Assembly (NCBI GenBank): GCA_023417475.1
Contig: JAEZFP010000028.1
Span: forward strand, 1-64,000
From: Bacillota bacterium
Lineage (GTDB): Bacteria; Bacillota; UBA4882; UBA8346
Direction of reading: 5' to 3'
Length of the DNA: 64,000 nt
Position 1 is the stretch's first letter. The number at the start of each line of letters is the position of its first letter. Below the pieces are notes generated by a model that searched no databases, was not told the origin of the DNA, and saw nothing but the letters and a program-made list of their open reading frames with translations. Both the position numbers and the translations under genes were made by a program. This document shows, one piece after another, positions 33,798-42,824 of this stretch.

Positions 33798-34598
33798 TTA
33801 AAACCGCGCCTCCACCACTGCCACTTGCGCTTGACCCCAGAGGTCGGCGATCACCGCCGCCACCTGTTCCGGCGCCCCGGTCGTATAAAACCGCTCCCAC
33901 CCCGGCAACCCGTCCGGCTTCGCCAATCCCTGCTCGTTTACGATCCGCTGCGTTTGCCTGGCCACCGCCAGACCGGTATCGATAATCACTAATTCCGGAC
34001 CGCCTAGCTTGGCGATTAAGGGCCGCAAAAACGGATAGTGGGTGCATCCTAAGACCAACGTGTCAATACCCTTCTCCAACAGCGGCGCCAGGTATTTTTG
34101 CAACAGCGCTTCCGTATCCGCGCTTTCGGCCTTGCCGGCCTCAACCAGCTCCACCAGTCCCGGACCGGGTTGAGTGTAGACCTCCACCCCGCCGCCGTAC
34201 TTCTCGACCAACAGGTTGAAGCGCGGGCCGCTGATGGTCATATTGGTGGCCAATACGCCGATTTTACCGTTACGGGTCAGATCATGGGCGGGTTTAATCG
34301 CCGGTTCCACCCCAATCACCGGCAACCCCGGGTGGGCTTCGCGGATTTGGTCCAAGCCGGCCACACAAGCGGAGTTGCAGGCGACCACAATCGCCTTGGC
34401 GCCCTGGGCCAATAAAAAGTCGGTCACCTCCAAGGTCCGTTGCCGGATCGCTTCGGTGGTTTTCGTTCCATAAGGACAGTGACTGGAGTCGGCCAGATAC
34501 ATCAGATCTTCGCCCGGCAATAAAAAACGAAGCTCTTTTAGGATCGATAAACCGCCGACCCCCGAATCAAAAACTCCCAACGGAGCGGAATTTGCCAT
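33798..34598 (-). CDS. murI: Glutamate racemase
   Basis: MurI converts L- to D-glutamate for peptidoglycan in the cytosol. The 266-residue protein has the two catalytic Cys motifs, VVACNSACVAG near residue 72 and LGCTHYPFL near 183, and GVFDSGVGGLS at the N-terminus with the first acid. The first motif differs a little from the usual ACNTASA. Start ATG is preceded by GAGGTG six bases upstream; a GTG three codons earlier overlaps that site. It follows cheD by 43 bases on the same strand, probably one transcript with rmuC and cheD. Confidence 0.96.
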   Translation of the reverse strand: MANSAPLGVFDSGVGGLSILKELRFLLPGEDLMYLADSSHCPYGTKTTEAIRQRTLEVTDFLLAQGAKAIVVACNSACVAGLDQIREAHPGLPVIGVEPAIKPAHDLTRNGKIGVLATNMTISGPRFNLLVEKYGGGVEVYTQPGPGLVELVEAGKAESADTEALLQKYLAPLLEKGIDTLVLGCTHYPFLRPLIAKLGGPELVIIDTGLAVARQTQRIVNEQGLAKPDGLPGWERFYTTGAPEQVAAVIADLWGQAQVAVVEARF

Positions 34599-34641
34599 GA
34601 TAAACACCTCTTGCGCTATAATTTAACACCATCGCCATTTG

Positions 34642-35205
34642 CTATTCTCCCGCGATTTTATTCCCTTCGTCCGGGGCGGCTTCACCCGCCTCATCCTCAA
34701 GGCGAGGCCGCCGAACCAACGGGTTATGATCGGTATTGACCGGTTTGACTTCGGTATGATAATCATCCAGGAAAAACAGGACTTTCCGGCCGTGATTGCC
34801 GCCGAGGTCCCGCGCGACGACGGGAATGCCCTTCTTTTCCAAATAGTCCAGGGTAAATTGGGAGTTGTTGATAGCGATATTAAACGGATATTTGTTGGGG
34901 ATATTCAACATATTGGCCCCGCCGTAAACCTTGGCGCGCAACCGTTCGAAAACGGCGCCCCAGGCCAACAGCTCGGCAATGACCATCTCCAATGAGGAGT
35001 CGCCGTAACGGGCCGGATTGGTCACCTGATCCACCCGGGCTTTGGGCAGCATGAAATGGTTCATGGCCCCGATTCCCCGTTCCTCATCATACAAACAGAC
35101 GGCGATACAGGAGCCCAGTAACGTGCAGATCACTGCCTCCCGGTCATCACTGATCAGATATTCGCCATTAAAAATCGTACTTACCTGTTTTCCCGGAATA
35201 TACAA
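34642..35205 (-). CDS. cheD: Chemoreceptor glutamine deamidase CheD
   Basis: CheD deamidates chosen glutamines in chemoreceptors and, in Bacillus, works with CheC in adaptation. The core has the catalytic Cys in TLLGSCIAV, His in AMNHFMLP, and the GGA and DLGG-GRKV motifs. A TTG start giving 187 residues (YIPGKQVSTIF) is favoured by GGGGG six bases upstream; another TTG at 35319 would add 38 residues. The C-terminal tail after DDYHTEVKP is acidic and longer than usual. No cheC, cheA or cheY is adjacent; the soluble receptor gene lies 1 kb downstream on the opposite strand, a possible target. Confidence 0.92.
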   Translation of the reverse strand: MYIPGKQVSTIFNGEYLISDDREAVICTLLGSCIAVCLYDEERGIGAMNHFMLPKARVDQVTNPARYGDSSLEMVIAELLAWGAVFERLRAKVYGGANMLNIPNKYPFNIAINNSQFTLDYLEKKGIPVVARDLGGNHGRKVLFFLDDYHTEVKPVNTDHNPLVRRPRLEDEAGEAAPDEGNKIAGE

Positions 35206-35307
35206 CTGCGACCCCCATGACTTTTGCGCGGCGGTATGATCCCGTCCAAAAGTAACGTAACCGCTGATGTTTACACTCGGTAGATTCCATCCTGCCGCAA
35301 GATCCTG

Positions 35308-35332
35308 GAAACGAGGCAACTGTGGCTCGTTT
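35308..35332 (-). other. Hairpin between rmuC and cheD
   Basis: GAAACGAG and CTCGTTTC pair around a ten-base loop in the 156-base gap. No U-tract follows, so a terminator role is doubtful. Confidence 0.4.
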
Positions 35333-35361
35333 CGTTTATTTTTTCAGTTGACAAAGCTCCG

Positions 35362-36561
35362 TCACATTGGCTGCTCCGGATCGGTTTCCGCTTGCGCGGC
35401 AACCTCCAGCGCCAATTCCTCGAGGGGCAGACCGTTCTGCTTCCGCAGCTCCTCGATTTGACGGAGGGGTTTTTCCAATTGATTGCGGCGGGTTGCGACA
35501 AGCGCGGCAAATTCTTTCTGGGTATCGTCCAACCGCTTGCCCAGCCGCTCGAAAGAGGCGCAAAAGGCCTGCCATTGTTTGTTAAAGACGCCGATCAACG
35601 TTAAGATCTCACTGGTGGTCTGCTCGACGTTGAAGTTCTCCACCGCCTGGCGGATTACCGCCAAAAAAGCGTACAACGTCAGCGGCGAACAGAGAAGCAC
35701 TTTGAGACGAATGGCGTCGTCCAAAAGCGCGGCGTCGGATTCGTGAATAAAGCCGTAAATTTGTTCATTGGGGATAAAAACCAGGACATAATCGAGGGTT
35801 TGATCCTGCGGATTGATATAGTCCCGGGTAGTTACTTCCTTCATCCGGTTGCGGACGTCCCGCAAAAACTGTTGCTTATAGGCTTCGGCCCGGGCCGGAT
35901 CCTCGGCTTGCAGGTATTGCAGGTAATTGTCCAGCGGAAATTTGACGTCCATATTCAATCGTAACTTTTTTGGAAGAAAAAAGGTATAGTCGGGCCGACT
36001 GCCCGTAGCCAAACCTTGTTGTTTGCGATAGTTGATCCCTTCGACCAAACCGGCGGCCCGCAAAATATCCTCGGCCATCCGTTCGCCCCACTGACCCCGG
36101 GTCCGGCTGTTGGCGAGGGTCGCCCGCAGACCGTCGGTGGTCTCCCGCAACCGGCCGGTCTGTTCCACCGCCACTTTCAACTGTTGATTGAGTTCGCCAA
36201 ATTTTTGCTCGCGATCCCGTTCCAGCAAAGTCACCAATTCTTGAACGCGACCAAGTTCCTTGCCCATTGCCGCGATGTTTTGATCGATCAATTGCTTCTT
36301 GGTTTCCAGCGTCTGTTCGCCAAAACGGGTTTGATGTTTCAACGTCTCGGCAGCCAGATTCAAAAACTGCTCGGTGTTGCGATGGAGGGCTTCATAGGAG
36401 ATGGCGGTGAACGATTCGCGCAAGCGCGCCGTCAGTTGTTCAAGGTCCCGGACCCGTTCCGCCGTTCCTTGACGCCGTCCCCAGTCGATCAGCAACATGA
36501 TCGCGATTCCCAGCGCCATCCCGAGACCAAACGGAACTATCCAAAGTATGCCCGCGCTCAT
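35362..36561 (-). CDS. rmuC: DNA recombination protein RmuC homologue
   Basis: RmuC-family proteins are thought to be nucleases, with a core of the PD-(D/E)XK type, that limit recombination at inverted repeats. The 399-residue protein has an N-terminal membrane helix (WIVPFGLGMALGIAIMLLI), a coiled coil (residues 40-135), the conserved core RGQWGERMAEDILRAAGL, RPDYTFFLP, LNMDVKFPLDNYLQYL, the TRDYINPQDQTLDYVLVFIPNE patch, and a C-terminal coiled coil. Length and order fit the family. GGGGAGG precedes ATG. Divergent from the PBP gene with a 178-base gap. Substrate and role here are unproved. Confidence 0.95.
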   Translation of the reverse strand: MSAGILWIVPFGLGMALGIAIMLLIDWGRRQGTAERVRDLEQLTARLRESFTAISYEALHRNTEQFLNLAAETLKHQTRFGEQTLETKKQLIDQNIAAMGKELGRVQELVTLLERDREQKFGELNQQLKVAVEQTGRLRETTDGLRATLANSRTRGQWGERMAEDILRAAGLVEGINYRKQQGLATGSRPDYTFFLPKKLRLNMDVKFPLDNYLQYLQAEDPARAEAYKQQFLRDVRNRMKEVTTRDYINPQDQTLDYVLVFIPNEQIYGFIHESDAALLDDAIRLKVLLCSPLTLYAFLAVIRQAVENFNVEQTTSEILTLIGVFNKQWQAFCASFERLGKRLDDTQKEFAALVATRRNQLEKPLRQIEELRKQNGLPLEELALEVAAQAETDPEQPM

Positions 36562-36739
36562 CGTTCCTCCCCAGGGTCAGCCCCTGTTTGTCTGTCATCG
36601 TTGTCGATCTTTCAACCATTATAATTTCCACATTTCTTTGCATTTTTCCTTTATTTTCATAAATCTTACTATCAAGGGCATATTATTTGAAGATAAACGC
36701 ACGCTCCACCAAAAGTTTGCCTTCGCAAAGGGGATCCGA

Positions 36740-38860
36740 ATGTTAAAACTGTTGCAACGTTTTAGCGGCGCCAATTTAAACTGGCGTTACCTCGCAACCG
36801 TCGCCGCCATGGCCGGCTTGGGGGGATTGGTGATCGCTTTGTTTCTCCCGTTGCCGGCGGCGCGGATGCCGGTCGCTTCGGAAATTTACGACCGGCATCA
36901 CACCCTGGTCACTACCTATTTTGTGCAGAACCGCCGCCCGGTGGCTTTGAGCGAAGTACCGCCGTTTCTTTGTAACGCCTTTTTAGCCACCGAGGATCAC
37001 CGTTTTTATCAACATCACGGGATTAATGCCGGCCGGATCCTCAAAGCGGCTTGGAACGACCTGCTCCACGGCAGTCTGGTCGAGGGCGGCAGCACCATCA
37101 CCCAACAGCTGGTGAAGAACGCTTATCTGACCCAGGAGCGGACCTTTGACCGCAAGTTAAAAGAGCTTTATTACGCAATCAAACTAGAGTTACACCTCTC
37201 CAAGGATCAGATCTTCGAGCTGTATTTGAACCAGATCTATTTCGGTCACGGCGCTTACGGCGTCAAGATCGCCGCCCAAACCTACTTCGGTAAGGAACTC
37301 GCACAGTTAAATCAGGCGGAAATGGCGTTGCTGGCGGGTTTGCCGCGAGGCCCGGCCTATTACTCGCCGTATCTTCACCCCCGGGAAGCGCAGCAGCGGT
37401 TGGAGGAGGTGCTCGACCGGATGGTTCAGTGCCAATATCTCACAGCGACCGATTTTGAACGGATTCGCCGTCAACCGTTGCGTTTGGCGGGTCTGCAGGC
37501 CAAGTCCCGGCCGGCGCCCTATTTCATGGCGTTGCTCCAATCGGAAGTGGAAGCGTTCTTCCCCAAAGACCCCGGTATTTTGGAGACCGCCGGTTTACGG
37601 GTGGAAACCACCCTGGACTTGCCTTTACAACGCCAGGCGGAACTGGCGTTAAGCTCCGGTTTGCCCCGGTTGCTCCAGGACCGCAACGGCCTCACCCAAC
37701 CCCAGGGCGGCTTAACCGCGGTTGACCCCGGCAACGGAGCCATTCGCGCCTTGGTCGGCGGGACCGACATCACCAAGTCGCAGTTTAACCGGGTGACGCA
37801 AGCGCGCCGGCAACCGGGCTCGGCCTTTAAGCCGATTCTTTATGCCGAAGCCTTGAGCAAAGGCTACACCCTGGCGACGAAGATCGACCGGACGCCGGAG
37901 GTTTATCAGACCGGCGCGCAAAGTTACTTCCCGACCGACGACGACAATCCCAAAGCCACCGGCCTGTTGACGCTGCGCGAAGCCTTGGCCTCCTCCAGCA
38001 ATGTAGTGGCGGTCAAACTCTTGCACCAACTGGGAATCGCATCGACGGTGCAGTTTGCCAAGACCTTAGGGATCGCTTCGAACTTACCCAAGCAACTCTC
38101 CCTGGCGTTGGGGTCCGGGGAAATTACCCCATTGGAGCTGACCGGGGCTTATCTGCCTTTGGCCAACGGCGGCTATCAGGTCCCGCCCACCACCATCCGG
38201 CGGATCGTCGACCGGAACGGGCGGGTCTTGTACCAAGCGCCGACCCAATTTAAACCGATCCTCAATCCGGGCGTCGCCTATCTGGTCACCCAAGCGATGA
38301 CCGGCGTGTTGCGGGACGGCGGCACCGCCGCCAATATCCAAAGTCTGATCGACCGGCCCGCCGCCGGCAAAACCGGCACCACCGAGCAGAACCGCGACGC
38401 CTGGTTTGTGGGCTATACGCCCGACTTGCTGACCTGCGTCTACGTTGGTTGCGACCGTAACGAAAAACCGCTGCCGGGCGCCGCCAACCGCGTCGCCGCG
38501 CCGATCTGGGCGAATTTTATGGCGAAAGCCCTGGCCGGAACCCCGGTCCGCGACTTTGTGATCCCCGACGAGGTGACCCGGGTCGTCATCTGTCGTGATA
38601 CCGGTCAACGGGCGACCGCCTATTGCCCGCAGCAAGCCGAGTATTTTCTGACCGGAACCGAACCCGGGGAGTACTGCGAGAAACACCGGGTGGTCCGTTT
38701 GCTGGTTTGCCGACGTTCCGGCCGCCTGCCTTCGCCGGACTGCAAAGAACTGGCGGAGCGGGAATTCCGCTTGGGCGAACAACCGACGGAAGTGTGCGAC
38801 GTCTGCCCGGGCCGATTCCCCTTCTTCAAATGGTTTGAACGACTGTTCCGAAAACGGTAA
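36740..38860 (+). CDS. Class A penicillin-binding protein (transglycosylase/transpeptidase)
   Basis: The 706-residue bifunctional murein synthase has one N-terminal membrane helix (YLATVAAMAGLGGLVIALFL), the GT51 transglycosylase motifs LATEDHRFYQHHGIN, GGSTITQQLVKN and LELYLNQIYFGHGAYG (residues 85-200), and a transpeptidase domain with active Ser in GSAFKPILYAEA, SSSNVVAVK and AGKTGTTEQN. The C-terminal tail (about 90 residues) holds seven Cys in repeated CRD-TGQ-A--YC and CRRSGRLPSPDC units, a tail also seen in some Firmicutes PBP1 proteins. Start ATG with AAAGGGG six bases upstream is chosen; an open extension to 36497 overlaps rmuC and has no ribosome site. Confidence 0.95.
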   Translation: MLKLLQRFSGANLNWRYLATVAAMAGLGGLVIALFLPLPAARMPVASEIYDRHHTLVTTYFVQNRRPVALSEVPPFLCNAFLATEDHRFYQHHGINAGRILKAAWNDLLHGSLVEGGSTITQQLVKNAYLTQERTFDRKLKELYYAIKLELHLSKDQIFELYLNQIYFGHGAYGVKIAAQTYFGKELAQLNQAEMALLAGLPRGPAYYSPYLHPREAQQRLEEVLDRMVQCQYLTATDFERIRRQPLRLAGLQAKSRPAPYFMALLQSEVEAFFPKDPGILETAGLRVETTLDLPLQRQAELALSSGLPRLLQDRNGLTQPQGGLTAVDPGNGAIRALVGGTDITKSQFNRVTQARRQPGSAFKPILYAEALSKGYTLATKIDRTPEVYQTGAQSYFPTDDDNPKATGLLTLREALASSSNVVAVKLLHQLGIASTVQFAKTLGIASNLPKQLSLALGSGEITPLELTGAYLPLANGGYQVPPTTIRRIVDRNGRVLYQAPTQFKPILNPGVAYLVTQAMTGVLRDGGTAANIQSLIDRPAAGKTGTTEQNRDAWFVGYTPDLLTCVYVGCDRNEKPLPGAANRVAAPIWANFMAKALAGTPVRDFVIPDEVTRVVICRDTGQRATAYCPQQAEYFLTGTEPGEYCEKHRVVRLLVCRRSGRLPSPDCKELAEREFRLGEQPTEVCDVCPGRFPFFKWFERLFRKR

Positions 38861-38920
38861 GGACGCTACCGGACTCCGGAACCCACCCCCATGTAGCCGA
38901 ACGCGCTTGAACGCAACGAC

Positions 38921-39091
38921 AAGCCCCCTCGCTTGCTTCGTTACCCGGCAAACGAGCAAGCCACTTAAAAAACCTCCGCTCTGAAAGATTGACCTACAAT
39001 ATATAGTGAGTAGCTTGTTTTAGGCTATCAATATATTGTAGGTCAAGGTTATTTCGAGCAGTTTTTCAGCGGCCTCCAAACGAGGGGGCTT
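38921..39091. repeat. Nested fold-back element between convergent genes
   Basis: Outer arms AAGCCCCCTCG (38921-38931) and CGAGGGGGCTT (39081-39091) enclose inner 16-bp perfect arms TTGACCTACAATATAT (38989-39004) and its complement (39031-39046). The centre of 26 bases has a further TAGC/GCTA. The 171-bp element is AT-rich inside and sits between the class A PBP and HDOD gene stops. It could be a bidirectional terminator, a miniature inverted-repeat element or a structured RNA. Confidence 0.65.
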
Positions 39092-39152
39092 ATGTTTTAT
39101 TAATCGGTTACTCCAAACCTTCACTCCGAAACATGGGTTTCGGCCTGATAAT

Positions 39153-40367
39153 TCAATACGGCTCCGTCTGGTCGGCCAGGACTTTACGGTAAACCCCCAG
39201 CCATTTCCGGACTTGATTCCGTTTCTCAATCTGCGACAGGTAATCAACGTCCAGGCCGGGTATTTCGTTGGAATTGCCGGTCCCGCCTCCCACGAAGGCG
39301 TTGGCCACGTGCACGGTGGTCAGGGCGGTAAAACCGCTGTCCGGCAATTTTGAGGGGTTATGATGGCAGGCGACCGCCAACACCACCGGCTCGGGGATGC
39401 CCCAAAGACCAAGCAGATAGGCTCCGACTTCGGCGTGGGACGCCCCGAAAATCTCATATTCCGCTTGGTAAATATCGCAACGCTGGATTTCGCTGTAGTT
39501 GACGGCCTCCAAATATTGATCCGGCGATTGGATCAGGACCAGTTTCCCGATATCGTGCAGGATTCCGGCGATCAACGACTCCTCCTCCAGACTTTTGTCC
39601 ATCAACTCTTCGCGGGCGAGCGCCTGAGCCAGTTTACCCACGAGCAGGCTATGCTGGGACAGTCGTTTCACCGAAAAAACCTCCAGCAAACGCGGATGGA
39701 CTTTGAAGTTGGCGAAAGCGTAGGTATAAACCACCAGCGCCCGTAGGGTGTCCAAACCGATCAGGTTAACCGCTTGCTGTGGAGTGATCACGCGCCGCGC
39801 CAGCCCGAAATAGGCGGAGTTGACCACCTGCAACACTTTGGCGGTGAGCGCCACGTCTTCGGCCACCATCTCCCCGACCCGTTTCAACGAACAGTCGGCG
39901 GATTGCAATTCCTTCAGAATTTGCAGGTATAACGGCGGGAAACTCGGCAGTTTACTGATGCCGGTAGCTAGGTCCACCAACGTTTTATTGCGCAGCAGGT
40001 CTTGAAAACGGTGACTCCGCTCGATGATCGCTTTTAAGACAGTGACATTCAGCGGTTTATCCAAAAAACGGTGGGCCGATTTGGTCACCCGCATCACTTG
40101 GGCTTTATCGTCCGCCTCCGCCGTAATCACCCGGATCGTCTCCGGCCATTGCCGCATAATCTCCTGCAACAGTTTGCAACCGTCCATCTCCGGCATTTGA
40201 AAATCGGTCGCGACAACCTCAAACGCCGAAGCGGCCAACAGTTCCAAAGCCGCCGCGCCGCTGGTCGCGTACACCGCCTCCGATTCGGGATAACCCTCCT
40301 CCAACTGGGTTTTGATCGCCGCCAAAGCGGCCGGATCGTCATCCACAAACAAAATCTTTTTTTTCAT
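39153..40367 (-). CDS. Response regulator with C-terminal HDOD domain
   Basis: The 404-residue protein starts MKKKILFVDDDPAALA, chosen from GAGGT upstream. Residues 1-125 are a receiver with phospho-acceptor D in VVATDFQMPEMDG and Lys in HRFLDKPLN. From about residue 140 the HDOD domain follows: LPSFPPLYLQILKELQ, AEDVALTAKVLQVVNSAYFGLAR, QAVNLIGLDTLRALVVYTYAF and an H-D-like motif SLIAGILHDIGKL and HAEVGAYLLGLW. HDOD proteins often bind c-di-GMP or nucleic acid or sit in signalling hubs; no catalytic activity is assumed. Convergent with the class A PBP gene; no histidine kinase is adjacent. Confidence 0.93.
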   Translation of the reverse strand: MKKKILFVDDDPAALAAIKTQLEEGYPESEAVYATSGAAALELLAASAFEVVATDFQMPEMDGCKLLQEIMRQWPETIRVITAEADDKAQVMRVTKSAHRFLDKPLNVTVLKAIIERSHRFQDLLRNKTLVDLATGISKLPSFPPLYLQILKELQSADCSLKRVGEMVAEDVALTAKVLQVVNSAYFGLARRVITPQQAVNLIGLDTLRALVVYTYAFANFKVHPRLLEVFSVKRLSQHSLLVGKLAQALAREELMDKSLEEESLIAGILHDIGKLVLIQSPDQYLEAVNYSEIQRCDIYQAEYEIFGASHAEVGAYLLGLWGIPEPVVLAVACHHNPSKLPDSGFTALTTVHVANAFVGGGTGNSNEIPGLDVDYLSQIEKRNQVRKWLGVYRKVLADQTEPY

Positions 40368-40688
40368 CGGGTCAACCTCTTTATTTTCCATAGTTACGGG
40401 CGATGCCGCGATCCGCTCCCGCGCCAACCGCGACCGCGCCGCCACCAAACCAAATAGCGAAACCTACCGATTGAAAACGAACTCTTCTCTTTTTCTCATC
40501 GGAAAAATAGCCGGAACCATTAAGAGGTAATTGTTTCCTGACCGCTTTCCGCGCGAGACCACGAGCGTCGCCTGCGGCTACTTCCTCGGCAGGCAAACTT
40601 TCGTGCCCGGAACCCCTCCGGTTGAATATGCTATATCAATTCCCTAAAAATTAGTTGCCGGATTGTGAAAAACGCAGGAGGAATTGCC
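40368..40688. other. Divergent gap with a small inverted repeat
   Basis: The 321 bases separate the HDOD gene (minus) from the small plus-strand gene at 40689. CACGA-GCCTGC (40560-40575) faces GCAGGC-TCGTG (40589-40605). No gene, riboswitch or clear promoter box was recognised. Confidence 0.4.
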
Positions 40689-41066
40689 GTGAACACTGCC
40701 GATCGTCCGCTGCATGACGTTGCGGCGTCATGGGTCGAAGCCATGTTGACTCTGTTGTCGGAGCTGAGCGGTTCCACCTGCTCCCAACCGCTCAAAGAGC
40801 GCTTGGAGAAGGATCGACGCCAGTTCAAAGCCTTGGCCAATCATCTGGAGATGCTCCAATCGACCCTCCCGGTCAACCCCTGGGAGAATTATCATTGGAC
40901 CTTAAATTTCGCTTTTTTCCTGTCGCAACTGATCCGCAACTCGGAACAGCTTTTTCAACATCTCGCCACTGAGCCGGAGGCGGCGTCAGCGTCGCTCCGT
41001 CCTTCTCTGGTGGCTGATTTGTTCCGGTTCATCCGCTTAGCCAACCGGCTGCCGAATCTCTATTGA
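40689..41066 (+). CDS. Small helical protein of unknown function
   Basis: The 125-residue product starts at GTG (MNTADRPLHDVAASW), seven bases after GGAGGA. It is predicted all-helical: LLSELSG, QPLKERLEKDRRQFKALANHLEML, YHWTLNFAFFLSQLIRNSEQLFQHL and VADLFRFIRLANRLPNLY. No signal peptide, membrane helix or family. It is the only gene between the divergent HDOD regulator and the LysM hydrolase. The ribosome site and length support coding. Confidence 0.6.
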   Translation: MNTADRPLHDVAASWVEAMLTLLSELSGSTCSQPLKERLEKDRRQFKALANHLEMLQSTLPVNPWENYHWTLNFAFFLSQLIRNSEQLFQHLATEPEAASASLRPSLVADLFRFIRLANRLPNLY

Positions 41067-41362
41067 CCATCAAGATCCGACTTCAACGCTCCCACTCCAA
41101 AATCCGCCAAAACTTGCAGAACAACACTCCGCTGCCACTACCAGTCGTTCCCACAAGGAAACCGCCAGGCGGTAAAGAATTTGCTATTCTTAGAAACGCC
41201 TGACAGGAATGACAGATCACAGTTTAAATTGTAACCCGTAGCAACTAACACCACGGTCGCACCAACAGACGCAGTTCGAGTCAGAGCCTATATCCACCAA
41301 TATTTGCAGCCACAACTTTTTGCCCGCCGTGGAAAACAACGGACAAAAAGGGAGCTGAGAAT

Positions 41363-42496
41363 GTGCAGTTGAAATCAGGTTGGGTCTCATTTTTGGTGAT
41401 TGGATCAATTACGCTTTCTTCATCAGTCGTTTTTGGACAAACGTATTACGTGCAATCCGGCGATTCGCTCTACACCATCGCAGCGCGTTACGGAACCACC
41501 GCGACTGCTCTCCAACAAGCCAACGGGCTTAGTTCCACAGCCCTTTACCCGGGACAAGCCCTCAAGGTGGGCACGGGAAGCTCGGGTTCCAGCGGTTCCG
41601 CGTCTTCTGCGTATAAAGTTCGCTCCGGCGACACGTTATACCTTCTTTCCCAGCGCTTTGGCGTAACGGTCGATACGATCAAAAGCGCCAATAACTTGTC
41701 AGGCAATTCTTTGATGGTTGGCCAACAGATTATCATTCCGCAATCCGGCGGTTCCGGAAGCAGCGGATCGACCACCACCACGACATACAAAGTCCAAAAC
41801 GGCGACTCGCTTTACTTGATTGCCCAAAAGTACGGAGTCAGCGTTGCCGCGTTACAAAGCGCCAACGGTCTCTCCGGCGCCAGCCTTTGGGTTGGGCAAT
41901 CCCTAAAGATTCCCTTGAGCGCCAACGGTTCAACCGGATCGGGCAGTTCCAATTATACCGTCAAAAGCGGCGATACATTGTACCTGATCGCGCAGCGATA
42001 CGGCATCACCGTCGACGCTCTGCGTCAGGCCAACGGTCTCTGGAGCGACTCGCTTTCTTTGGGTCAATCCTTAACGATTCCGAGCGGCTCATCGAGTAGC
42101 GGCAGCAGCGGAAGCAGCGGCAACATCAGCCAAAGCGATCTGAATCTGTTGGCCCGCCTGGTGACTGCCGAGTCCGACGGCGAACCGTTTTCCGGACAAG
42201 TCGCCGTCGCCGCGACCATTTTGAACCGCTTGAACGATCCGCGGTATCCGAAGACCATTTCGGGAATTATTTATCAGGTCGACAACGGAAGTTATCAGTA
42301 CAGCCCGGTCCTGGACGGCCGGATCAACACCCAAGCCTCGGCCAGCGCCATCCGGGCCGTCGAATCGGCCTTAAACGGCTGGGACCCGAGCAACGGCGCC
42401 AACGGTTTCTACAACCCGGCCAAGACCACCAACGCCTGGGTCCGTTCCCATCCGGTGACCGCCGCCATCGGCGATCATGTGTTTTTTAGTTATTGA
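41363..42496 (+). CDS. LysM-repeat cell wall hydrolase with SleB-like domain
   Basis: The 377-residue exported protein has a signal peptide (VSFLVIGSITLSSSVVFGQ), four LysM peptidoglycan-binding repeats (starting near residues 28, 83, 142 and 198, each with a Y-V-SGD-LY-IA pattern) joined by Gly/Ser-rich linkers, and a C-terminal SleB-type domain (LLARLVTAESDGEPFSGQ, VAATILNRL; about residues 258-377). SleB family enzymes are spore-cortex or cell-wall lytic transglycosylases; the catalytic-type Glu is in TAESDGEPF. A GTG start with GGGAG eight bases upstream is chosen (ATG at 41361 is out of frame). Own terminator follows. Supports a spore former or relative. Confidence 0.93.
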   Translation: MQLKSGWVSFLVIGSITLSSSVVFGQTYYVQSGDSLYTIAARYGTTATALQQANGLSSTALYPGQALKVGTGSSGSSGSASSAYKVRSGDTLYLLSQRFGVTVDTIKSANNLSGNSLMVGQQIIIPQSGGSGSSGSTTTTTYKVQNGDSLYLIAQKYGVSVAALQSANGLSGASLWVGQSLKIPLSANGSTGSGSSNYTVKSGDTLYLIAQRYGITVDALRQANGLWSDSLSLGQSLTIPSGSSSSGSSGSSGNISQSDLNLLARLVTAESDGEPFSGQVAVAATILNRLNDPRYPKTISGIIYQVDNGSYQYSPVLDGRINTQASASAIRAVESALNGWDPSNGANGFYNPAKTTNAWVRSHPVTAAIGDHVFFSY

Positions 42497-42521
42497 TTGT
42501 TAGGAACCGGTTTGAAGCAAC

Positions 42522-42558
42522 AACGCAGGAGCGCGAAAAGCTCCTGCGTTTTGTTTTG
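42522..42558 (+). terminator. Intrinsic terminator of the LysM-SleB gene
   Basis: AACGCAGGAGC and GCTCCTGCGTT form an 11-bp stem around a seven-base loop, followed by TTGTTTTGG. Confidence 0.93.
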
Positions 42559-42595
42559 GTGGCCCGCTCCGCCAACGCGGTGGCTTAATTCGACA

Positions 42596-42805
42596 TTCCG
42601 AAACCGGAACGAAAAATTTAACGGGTAAAATTCGACATTTCACGACCCTAATCCCGATTTTGGCTAGCAAGATTTAACATCCGGGCGGTTGTTTTGACCA
42701 TTCCGGTACCGGAATGGAACTGCCCAATGCCGGAATGAAACGGCCCGGTTCCGAAATGGAGTATTCCGGTCGTTGGCGGAGGGAATGGGGCGGGCAAAAT
42801 GGTTC
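42596..42805. repeat. 21-bp-periodic intergenic array, locus 2 (about 10 units, decayed)
   Basis: CCGGAATG-type units recur with a 21-bp step: GGAATG at 42711 and 42732 and GAAATG at 42753; TTCC at 42596, 42701 and 42764 (105 and 63 bases apart, both multiples of 21); GGAACG at 42606 is exactly 105 before 42711. The best-kept part is 42701-42763; the rest is decayed. It fills the convergent gap between the LysM-SleB gene and the CAT-like gene. Confidence 0.75.
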
Positions 42806-42824
42806 CGGGAGAAGCAGCCTGCAC

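Noticed and set aside
34642..35319. Longer CheD starting at the TTG at 35319
   Set aside because: The extra 38 residues have no ribosome site and do not resemble CheD; the TTG at 35205 has GGGGG at good spacing. Kept as an alternative only.
39020..39247. Small frame over the fold-back element and HDOD stop
   Set aside because: It overlaps the real HDOD gene in another frame and starts inside the inverted repeat.
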